From the NCBI GenBank assembly GCA_000695325.1, contig AVPN01000759.1, positions 7,457 through 37,533 of the forward strand: DNA of 30,077 bases. The letters are read 5' to 3'. The translations under genes and the position numbers were made by a program. How positions within the stretch are numbered: the first letter of the stretch is position 1; each line of letters begins with the position of its first letter. This DNA comes from Pleurobrachia bachei. Its lineage: Eukaryota > Ctenophora > Tentaculata > Cydippida > Pleurobrachiidae. Positions 1 to 7,418 of the stretch are shown one piece after another. The notes under the pieces were generated by a model. The model saw only the letters and a program-made list of their open reading frames with translations. It had not been told where the DNA came from and searched no databases.

Positions 1-44
<44 letters not shown>
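1..44. repeat. (TC)n microsatellite
   Basis: The window opens in an uninterrupted TC dinucleotide run of about 40 bases that ends in a short CTCACTCAC tract. It lies immediately past the last visible exon of the minus-strand F-box/LRR gene, so it is either intronic or in that gene's 3' flank. Confidence 0.95.
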
Positions 45-47
45 ACT

Positions 48-3000
48 CTATTTATATTTACCCGATTCTGTTATCTCAACCACCCTCATAAAGTGGTGAG
101 GGAAAGAAAAAGCAGATAGAAGGCCAGCATCTGTCAGAGAGTGAGCTCTTGTCAGTGATAGTTCCTCCAGGTACCTGTAACATATTGTGATTAGTGAATC
201 AGATTCGCTTAGGAAAATTTTTATAGTGGATTCAGGATATAGGATATCGATACTCAACAGTTCATTAGTGGATAGGATATATTATATAGAAACGCCAAAT
301 CAAAGCGAAATCAACCTATGGAATGCCTAGATCTAAGGAAGAAGACGGTAGTTTTGCACTGATATACCTAAGCTGATGGAAATCTTTCACAGCATCATCT
401 GAGAGATTATCACAGTACTGGATCTTTAATCGTCTCAGGAAGACCAGCTAGTTGGGGAGGAGAGATCTGGTTAAATTGCTGACGTCGAATCCGGTGGAGT
501 TAAGTAATTTTATAGTTGGACAGAAATAAAATTAGATGGCAGTGAAGCAATTTTGATGCTCCAATGAATTGAAAGATCGCTCTTATTTCTCAACATACAT
601 ACTACGAAAACCGAATCTGTCAGGCCAATGCTCTGACCACAGTTCTCACATGCTTCACGAAATGAGAATAAGGTTAGCCAACCTAATGCTCTGGCAGAAC
701 CGAATAAAAGTATCCCCAACTCTGTACCTCTGAAATCATTTCAACTCCCTCATCAGTTAGATTTGCACCATCCAGCTGTAGATCTGTTATTGTGTCACAT
801 TTCTTTGTAACAATCCTGAAACAATTTCAGCTGTTTTATAGTTTTTATAGATGTCATTCGACATAAAATATGCTCTAGTTTTCTTTTGCTTTCGTATCTA
901 TAGCTCTCTATTATCAATAGATTGAGCACTATTTAGCCATAAAGCTAATTTTTGAAGTAAAATATGCTCTATGTGATTTTGTATGTGATTCTGTATGTGA
1001 CCCTTCACTCAACAAGTATGTTGGGAAGCGTGTGAAAAAGATAGGGAGCGAAAGATGGGCGATGACATAATAATCATATAGGGATGAAATAAATATACCG
1101 GATGAACATTAATGGCCCATATTTTAACACTCACGTCTCAATGACTTCATCGTGGAGGGCTAGGACACCATCACACAGAACTGAGTCGAGTTTGGGGAGG
1201 AAGGATGTCATCGCGTTAACCCCAAAATCTGTTATCGTGTCACACTCGGAGAAGTTTAGGTGACGTAACTTCCGGCAACCTGTGCAGAAATTAGGTTGGA
1301 ATTGGAAGTATTTCGCTCTTAGGGTACACTTATTGTAGATAAAATAGGGAGGGGGGGGAGGGGGGGGTAAAATCTGTAGGTTGCACCAAATTCTCTAGAG
1401 TGAACAGGGTCTACAGGGGTTATTTCATGATTCAGAATTTCATCTAGTAGACATGTATTTTTGTAGCTCACACTGTACTTTGTTTCATAAAATTTGGGAC
1501 ATGAGGGGACGAAGTCACAACATGGCTGGTAATTGAGTTATGTATACCGTGACTTGTGAGATAATATTTCGCATAAACCGGTTTTCTTGGAATAATTTTC
1601 AAGGGCTAAATTCCACGAAACAAAAAAGGGTAAACCACTAGGGCTGGATAATCAAAAGCACGTGATTGTCCCTCCTAAGAAATATGCTGATGCATGGTAC
1701 TCATCATACTCTACAGTACCAAGTTATATTCCAAGCCCCACCATTTTTAGAACAAGAGAGTGAAAGATACAATCACTAGCCCCCGCCTCCCTCCCAACAA
1801 CCCCCCATCCAATATTATTGTACTTGTCACTCGTCAGGATTAGAAGGCACTCATTACCTGTTAGGATTAGAAGACACTCATTATCAAACCCAGAACATCC
1901 ATTAACATTCAGATGACGGAGATTCTTACAGAACTGAACCACCGCACTCACTATCTTCGGCCCAACCTAATAGAGAGAGCTTAGTTATAGGGACAACTTG
2001 ATAGAGGGAGAGAGAGAGAAAGACAAATTTGTGAGAGAAATTAGAGTTCTTCATCTCTGCCCCTCACGGGGCTGAGACAGCCTCTACGAAGAAAAAGAAG
2101 ACAAATTTGTGATGCTGACGACCCTGACCTAATTGACAGACACATGACGTTATCTATACCTGTGGACAATGGGAGAGATCCAGCTCCTTAACATACATGT
2201 TACCTACCTGTGGACAATGTGAGAGATCCAGCTCCCTAAGATGGGTAAGGTGAAAGAAACACCAAACTAGAGTCCTATTACTGAGATCCCGTCTATATCG
2301 GAGGATCAGACGCCGAGCCTCACTCTGCAGCCAAACTATCCTTCTCAGCTGACCCTCAGTGATCTCCTGAGAAAGTGAGAGGGAGGTTAGATTGTACTGC
2401 TAGTACTAGTAGGTCGCCCACAAACCCCAGTCTAAAAATATATTTTCCTTATTGGGTTATTGGGAAAATTATAAATCTATTCTGGGCAGGGTACATCTCG
2501 TGCTTTTTCAACTGCTTTTCGGGAAGGTCATGGGGTGCCCCCCCCCCGCACGGTACGCTGGGAATGTGATAGATAAGCACCAAGTTAGTAAACAAGAAGA
2601 AGCATACAAAGAAGTAACACAGGATAAATAAGAAGACAATGATTACAGAATACAGACACGACTATACCTGGTGAAAGTAGAGATCCAGGGTCTCCCAGAC
2701 CTTTCTGTCGGAGGAGAGACATCTCCATCGTCTGCACACATACGGGACAACCTCGACAAGCTCCTGAAAATGGAATAGAGCTGTTATTATAGGAGGGTGC
2801 ATGAGCAGCAGGATTACCCCTGGATCTGGGGAGAGGTAACTGGAGATCGAGATAAGGACCTACCAAAGGGGAGAGGTATCTGAACATTGAGATAAGGACC
2901 TACCAAAGGAGAGAGGTAACTGAAGATCGAGATAAGGACCTACCCAAGGGGAGAGGTAACTGAAGATTGAGATAAGGACCTACCAAAGGGGAGAGGTAAC

Positions 3001-4055
3001 TGAACATTGAGATAAGGACCTACCAAAGGGGAGAGGTAACTGAAGATTGAGATAAGGACCTACCAAAGGGGAGAGGTAACTGAAGATTGAGATAAGGACC
3101 TACCAAAGGGGAGAGGTAACTGAAGATTGAGATAAGGACCTACCAAAGGGGAGAGGTAACTGAAGATTGAGATAAGGACCTACCAAAGGGGAGAGGTAAC
3201 TGAAGATTGAGATAAGGACCTACCAAAGGGGAGAGGTAACTGAAGATTGAGATAAGGACCTACCAAAGGGGAGAGGTAACTGAAGATTGAGATAAGGACC
3301 TACCAAAGGGGAGAGGTAACTGAAGATTGAGATAAGGACCTACCAAAGGGGAGAGGTAACTGAAGATTGAGATAAGGACCTACCAAAGGGGAGAGGTAAC
3401 TGAAGATTGAGATAAGGACCTACCAAAGGGGAGAGGTAACTGAAGATTGAGATAAGGACCTACCAAAGGGGAGAGGTAACTGAAGATTGAGATAAGGACC
3501 TACCAAAGGGGAGAGGTAACTGAAGATTGAGATAAGGACCTACCAAAGGGGAGAGGTAACTGAAGATTGAGATAAGGACCTACCAAAGGGGAGAGGTAAC
3601 TGAAGATTGAGATAAGGACCTACCAAAGGGGAGAGGTAACTGAAGATTGAGATAAGGACCTACCAAAGGGGAGAGGTAACTGAAGATTGAGATAAGGACC
3701 TACCAAAGGGGAGAGGTAACTGAAGATTGAGATAAGGACCTACCAAAGGGGAGAGGTAACTGAAGATTGAGATAAGGACCTACCAAAGGGGAGAGGTAAC
3801 TGAAGATTGAGATAAGGACCTACCAAAGGGGAGAGGTAACTGAAGATTGAGATAAGGACCTACCAAAGGGGAGAGGTAACTGAAGATTGAGATAAGGACC
3901 TACCAAAGGGGAGAGGTAACTGAAGATGGAGATAAGGACCTACCAAAGGGGAGAGGTAACTGAAGATCGAGATAAGGACCTACCAAAGGGGAGAGGTAAC
4001 TGAAGATCGAGATAAGGAGCTCGTCAGTTAGAGCGGTCGTTAAGTCAACTACCAT
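48..4055 (-). CDS. F-box / leucine-rich-repeat protein (FBXL-like), 8 exons
   Basis: This is probably the substrate-recognition subunit of an SCF-type ubiquitin ligase: F-box for SKP1, LRRs for substrate. Exons, 5' to 3': 4055-3984, 2763-2668, 2366-2208, 1966-1858, 1279-1135, 815-728, 447-368, 174-48. All have GT-AG borders and matching phases and total 876 nt (291 residues). The F-box crosses exons 1-2 (LTDELLISIFSYLSPL, then ELVEVVPYVCRRWRCLSSD). LRRs follow: LTHLRELDLSHCPQ, CKNLRHLNVNGC, CRKLRHLNFSECDTITD, CDTITDLQLDGANLTDEG, LRRLKIQYCDNLSDDAV and YLEELSLTRAHSLTDAGLL, the cysteine-containing FBXL/AMN1 type. The start is uncertain: the ATG at 4055, or an in-frame ATG at 4097. The frame reaches a stop at 48, but a GTAAAT donor at about 62 would let it splice onward off the window, and families of this type usually have more LRRs. 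Intron 1 holds the minisatellite. The family is certain; the orthologue is not. Confidence 0.87.
617..697. repeat. Dispersed repeat R1, copy 1 (about 80 bp)
   Basis: This is one of a family of short repeats. The consensus is a GTCAGGCCAATGCTCTGAC block, then CACAGTTCTC, a short spacer, GAGAA(TAA), and a second copy of the GTCAGGCCAATGCTCTGAC block. Each block begins GTCAG and ends CTGAC, so each is a partial palindrome, and TTCTC/GAGAA forms an inner stem. This copy is in an intron of the F-box gene. Related copies lie near 5665, 6352 and 8832, with half-copies at 4120 and 4380. Confidence 0.75.
1851..1905 (-). repeat. Tandem duplication across F-box gene exon 4 end and donor
   Basis: TCATTACCTGTTAGGATTAG and the exonic copy repeat with a 27-bp period (TCATTA at 1851 and 1878; AGGATTAGAAG at 1837 and 1864). 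The duplicated unit spans the 3' end of the exon, encoding NECLLILT, and the start of the intron. This is why the intron's first bases re-encode NECLLILT. Confidence 0.85.
2035..2098. mobile_element. Short retroposon-like insert with 14-bp target-site duplication
   Basis: A perfect 14-bp direct repeat, AGACAAATTTGTGA, at 2021-2034 and 2099-2112 flanks a 64-bp segment. The segment contains a CCCCTCACGGGG palindrome and ends in an A-rich GAAGAAAAAGA tail. Flanking duplications of this length plus an A-rich 3' tail are typical of LINE-mobilised SINEs or short retroposed RNAs. It lies in the intron between exons 3 and 4 of the F-box gene. No A/B-box promoter is evident, so this is at most a 5'-truncated copy. 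Confidence 0.5.
2157..2242 (-). repeat. Duplicated end and donor of F-box gene exon 3
   Basis: CCTGTGGACAATGTGAGAGATCCAGCTCC at the exon 3 end (2207-2235) is copied with two differences at about 2159-2187 in the adjacent intron. Each copy is preceded by a donor on the minus strand (GTAGGT for the exon copy, GTATAG for the intronic copy). Confidence 0.85.
2831..4018. repeat. 40-bp minisatellite (30 copies) derived from an exon-intron junction
   Basis: A 40-bp unit recurs in strict register, 30 times counted by GAGAGGTA every 40 bases from 2831 to 3991. The last copy, at the right edge, is the 3' end of exon 1 of the F-box gene itself. On the minus strand each unit reads through CTTATCTCGATCTTCAG, then TTACCTCTCCCCTTTG, then GTAGGTC. 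The first two parts are the codons for LISIFSYLSPL and the last is the splice donor. Most copies carry one TCGATC to TCAATC change and are otherwise identical, while copies at both edges vary (for example GGTATC and AACATT). That pattern fits recent homogenisation of the core. The array fills nearly all of intron 1. Confidence 0.97.
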
Positions 4056-4119
4056 CCACCTATAACTACCAACTTGAATAGTCAAGGGTCTCAACAAACT
4101 TTAATAATACGAGGGCGGT

Positions 4120-4402
4120 CTGTCAGGTCAATGCTCTGACAGACTAGAGGGTGGCCAATTGTATCCGCTCCAAACAGATCCTTTTTAGAAGTTACAACTC
4201 AAAGGGGGGGGTCTAAACCGAGTGACACTGCAAATGCAAACCACGAAATCAAGCTGCACGGCCGAGACAGAATAACATTTCCCGGTATTGCAAATTAAAG
4301 TTCACCTTCAACAACTTTTCACAACTTTCCAGGAATGAATGACACCCGTCGAAGCTGTCTCCATGACCCCTCTCTCAGCCTGTCAGGTCAATGCTCTGGC
4401 AG
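4120..4402. repeat. Two R1 half-elements in direct orientation
   Basis: CTGTCAGGTCAATGCTCTG occurs at 4120-4138, followed by ACAG, and again at 4380-4398, followed by GCAG. The two copies are direct repeats about 260 bp apart. They match the terminal block of the dispersed repeat R1. They may be solo ends, or the two ends of a longer member of the family whose interior (4143-4379) I do not recognise. Confidence 0.6.
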
Positions 4403-4470
4403 CTCTAAGCAAGCAACAAGAGGGAGGAGGTTCTTGGTATATTATGTGATAAATAATGAGTCGACTAGAG

Positions 4471-4527
4471 TTCTTCTACCGAACCTCCTCCCTTCTTACT
4501 GAGAAAGGAGGAGGTTCGGTAGAAGAA
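4471..4527. repeat. Perfect 21-bp-stem hairpin, 15-nt loop
   Basis: 4471-4491 and 4507-4527 are exact reverse complements over 21 bases; the right arm begins GGAGGAGGTTCGGTAGAAG. The loop is 15 nt (4492-4506). A related GAGGAGGTTCTTGGTA lies just upstream at 4425-4440. The arms could be a small foldback element or an RNA hairpin. No flanking target duplication is obvious. Confidence 0.9.
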
Positions 4528-5292
4528 GGAAGCGTCTCTTTTTGTGGGGGTAGATAGATGGCACTAGCAGGGCTGCTCAGAAATTTACAGAAAACCTTTT
4601 GTATGACTATAGCATCAGTTTTACCCGAGTGCGGGCAAAGACCTAATCTGAGTTGAGGAAATCAGAAGGAAAACAGGGTTGAGGATCGGATTTAGGATTG
4701 ACGCTGATCAAGAATCAATGATCAAAGTTATGTTAGGTTAGCCCCGGGTGACCCGGGTCCAAAGCTCCCAACAGTTACTGGTGACCCAAAAGTCCCAAAT
4801 TCACAACATGAAGCTATATTGGCAGAAGCCCAGAGAAGCATAGCTCAAACAACAACCTCGGAGTTTTGTATAAAAATGTGCGGTCAGGTGATGACAGACC
4901 TCATCTCTCCCTCCTCTCTCTCTCCCTCCCATGACTATTTTCTCCCTTCTTATCCCTCTCTCCCATCCCAGTTTGAAATCTCCCCCTTGTGAGCAGCGAC
5001 GTGTAATTAAAGTCACATGTTACTTAATCAATTACACCAGCTCCATCTCTCTCTCTCTGTGGTTGTGAAAATGACGTTGAATGATATGCATTTGTCATTT
5101 TGTATATCTTTTAGACGCATGTGACATGACTGTTTCTAATTGACACGCCTGTTGGAAGTTTATTGGCAAAAGTTCATATCATGCAGGTCATGCGTTTATT
5201 GGAAAGTGGAATTACACAGGAGTACGTCATGTGTGTATTTGTAAAATAGATGTCATGTATGTCATGATGTGTGTTGTGTGTTGTTACATGTG

Positions 5293-5529
5293 TAATGCAG
5301 CATTTTCGGAACGTGCTCTTGACACAGCCGTACTGCACGTCGTCCCGTCGTGCTCTGGTCAGCGACTATTGAAATGCTAACCATAGCTTTGCGCTCTCTC
5401 TACAACACGCTCTCCCCCTATATTTTGTATGAAAGGGTGTGCTAGTCACGTGAGTGAGAGGGAGCGCCGTGCACGTTTGCTCGAGCGGCTAGACGTTCTC
5501 ACCCTGCACGCTCCGAAAAGAGCGCATTA
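5293..5529. mobile_element. MITE family M2, copy 1 (237 bp)
   Basis: Terminal inverted repeats of about 24 bp: the left end reads TAATGCAGCATTTTCGGAAC and the right end is its imperfect reverse complement, CTCCGAAAAGAGCGCATTA. The element has no coding capacity. The interior includes CTATTGAAATGCTAACCATA, CCCCTATATTTTGTATGAAA and a GAGAGGGAGCGCCG block, all shared with a second copy at 14938-15168. The ends are compatible with TA target duplications (TA-ATGC...GCAT-TA), as in the Tc1/mariner superfamily, but that placement is inference. Confidence 0.85.
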
Positions 5530-5664
5530 TGTTTGTTGTGGTAGTAGGAATGAGGGAACACAACAGCTACCAGGCCACATGGCATATCTCATTGAGAGGG
5601 CACAACTCCTCCACTTATAGTTAACTAATTAGGGGTGTAATTGATAATGGAACCTGCCAGATCT

Positions 5665-5738
5665 ATCAGACAAATTCTCTGACCACAGTTCTCGCGCTTG
5701 AGAGAAAAGACAATGGGTCAGGCCAATGCTCAGACAGA
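5665..5738. repeat. Dispersed repeat R1, copy 2
   Basis: ATCAGACAAATTCTCTGACC, then ACAGTTCTCGCGCTTGAGAG, then GGGTCAGGCCAATGCTCAGACAG. This has both blocks and the inner hairpin of R1 with several substitutions, and it is intergenic. Confidence 0.75.
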
Positions 5739-6176
5739 GCCAGATGGCATTGGCAGTAAAAAGGTGGGGGTGCTCTTTAAGTTTATCACTGCCGCGGTGA
5801 TATCACTTTCTGTGATATAGTCCCTTGTGCCACGGGTTGTGATATCACTTTCTGGGCCACGAGTTGTGGGGGCGTGACTGCTTGTGATAAGAAGAGCGTG
5901 GGAAGAAGCGGCCCGGTTGATAATGATTTGTTAATCATGTGACGGACGACGGTCATCATGACTTCAGTTCCGGATGAGCTATCTACAGAATCCACTACAG
6001 ATCAGATCACCCCTGCACCAACCTGTCACCTGCCGAAATACATCTCAACCCTACCAGTGAGTAGCTGCAGGTTCCCATGATGCACCGAAAGCGGAAATAA
6101 AATTGCGTAAAAACTGCATGGGGACGTCAGGAAAAATAAAAGTTTATAAACCACAGGCCACCACACGACACACGAT

Positions 6177-7080
6177 ATGTTACTTTTGTCTTTGATTTTG
6201 CTTGTATCAGGGAGCGGGAAGGTGGTACAGAGCAGCTACATGGGGAACTGTACTGTTCAGAGTGGGTGTGAAGTTTCCGTTGTGAAGGCTTGGGAGAGTA
6301 GCCAGAGACTACTTAGAGATATGGACACCACCCATAATCAGGTATAGGGAGTTGTCAATGCTCTAACCACAGTTCTTGCGTGAGAGAACTGATAATAGGG
6401 TCAGGACAATACTCTGACAGGAGTGGAACATAATCTGTGTCCTGTGAATGCAATGAATATCGATATGAATCCCACAACCCAACATACAGGTGTCTAGTGC
6501 GGCAGGACGGATTGCCGTTTGGAGGGCGCTGACAAGCTCCAGTAGTAGGATAACAGATGAGTGGCTGAAGAGGTTGTGTGTGCTAAGTCAACACACAACA
6601 ACACCAATCACAAAACGTCAGCACAAGGAACTTCATTTCTTGAGGAAACGGGCAGAGATAATTCGACAGGAACTCGGTCAGGTAAGTGCTGTATGCCGGC
6701 GCCATTCCCCAGTACGACAGTGCGCTCAAATGGGGTCGCGGCGCCAGACGCGGCAATTATATATGGTAGTTATAGCGTGCCAAACTCTGACCCGTTATAG
6801 GGCAGAACGACATTTCGGACAGGTAGGTTATATTTGGGAGTGAAGGAGAACTGTCGGGTGGTCTGACAAGGGGGAGTCGGGGTGAGTTTCTTAATCATGT
6901 TAATCATGTTAATCCCTTAATTAGTGACAACAAAATTACCATTTTAAATTTCAGAGACATACCAAGTGTACGGGGGCTACAGGAGACGACTTTGTGGACT
7001 GCTTGTATGAGTTTGACTACCTCACATCCCTTATCCTGATTGGGCTTCAGATTCAGGACGATTCAGTTATACTCCTTTAG
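6177..7080 (+). CDS. Small secreted protein, 160 residues, unknown family, 3 exons
   Basis: Exons 6177-6341, 6490-6681 and 6955-7080, all phase-0 junctions, with donors GTATAG and GTAAGT and acceptors ACATACAG and AATTTCAG; 483 nt including the TAG stop. The N-terminus, MLLLSLILLVSGSGKVVQSS, is a clear signal peptide. The mature part of about 145 residues is predicted to be largely helical. It has five cysteines (in GNC, SGC, RLC, TKC and VDC) and a basic central segment (TKRQHKELHFLRKRAEIIRQ), and it ends in a hydrophobic stretch, FDYLTSLILIGLQ, which is probably too short and polar to be a membrane anchor. I do not recognise the family. Size, signal peptide and helical content would suit a cytokine- or hormone-like ligand, but that is inference. 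An R1 copy sits in intron 1 and a pogo-like MITE just downstream. Confidence 0.6.
6352..6420. repeat. Dispersed repeat R1, copy 3 (intronic)
   Basis: GTCAATGCTCTAACCACAGT, TCTTGCGTGAGAGAA and GGGTCAGGACAATACTCTGACAG. This is a full R1 layout inside intron 1 of the secreted-protein gene, only 10 bases past the donor. Confidence 0.75.
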
Positions 7081-7418
7081 ATCTCTTCTTGAGCCATTAG
7101 TGTGCCGGACATATAAGTTCCTGCTAATGGAGATATTGGACGTGTTCAGGTGATCAAGTGGAGCTGCAGCTCAAGTACAGTCGGACCCCGATTTAGTGGC
7201 CACCGATTTAGCCGACACTCCGATTTAGTGGACAAACCCTTTTCCCCGAGGATGTCACTAAATCGGGGTCCGACTGTAGTAAATTTATATCTTAAGACTT
7301 AGAACCAGTGTCTTAAAGCAACAGCTGGTAATTTATGCCAGCTTAGAATGTTATGTAACCCAACATAGAAATACATGATAAATTAAAATCAAAATAATGT
7401 TAGTCTCTCTTTCTCTGT
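7081..7418. other. Convergent intergenic region
   Basis: This region holds the 3' flanks of the plus-strand secreted-protein gene and of the minus-strand MAEL-A gene, which face each other. Apart from the 99-bp MITE I see no gene. No canonical AATAAA is placed convincingly for either gene. Confidence 0.6.
7178..7276. mobile_element. 99-bp pogo/Tigger-like MITE with TA target duplication
   Basis: Perfect terminal inverted repeats of at least 20 bp: the left end is CAGTCGGACCCCGATTTAG and the right end is its exact reverse complement, CTAAATCGGGGTCCGACTG. It is flanked by TA dinucleotides at 7176-7177 and 7277-7278. Inside are two further CCGATTTAG(T/C) subterminal repeats (7202 and 7221). CAGT...-type ends, TA duplication and internal repeats of the terminal motif are characteristic of non-autonomous pogo-class elements of the Tc1/mariner superfamily. 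The perfect inverted repeats suggest a young insertion. It lies 98 bp past the stop of the secreted-protein gene. Confidence 0.92.

Larger units (their letters stand above)
4056..6176. other. 2.1-kb region with no supported gene
   Basis: This is the stretch between the head of the minus-strand F-box gene and the plus-strand secreted-protein gene, and it must hold both promoters. I see only repeats: R1 half-copies (4120-4402), a perfect hairpin (4471-4527), purine/pyrimidine tracts near 4910-4960 and 5047-5057, MITE family M2 (5293-5529), another R1 copy (5665-5738) and a short tandem duplication around GTGATATCACTTTCTG (5796-5852). The open frames present (minus 4801-5016 and 5786-5995; plus 5429-5620) have biased composition, overlap repeats and show no family signature. 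Confidence 0.6.

Noticed and set aside
2585-2887. Minus-strand 100-codon frame through the start of the minisatellite
   Set aside because: It mixes repeat, intron and exon 2 in a frame other than the F-box one. The splice model explains the real coding part.
2831-4018. CRISPR-like array
   Set aside because: The 40-bp repeats are head-to-tail with no spacers, in an animal genome, and derive from the adjacent exon.
4737-4760. GGGTGACCCGGGT palindrome as a regulatory operator
   Set aside because: Short GC-rich palindromes of this size are common. Nothing around it supports a function.
5786-5995. Minus-strand 69-codon frame
   Set aside because: It runs over a local tandem duplication; repetitive Val/Gln/Ser composition, no family signal.
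5957-6053. Possible upstream exon MTSVPDELSTESTTDQ... with a good GTGAGT donor
   Set aside because: Its phase does not join the secreted-protein exon at 6213 in the open frame, and the ATG at 6177 with its signal peptide explains that exon better.
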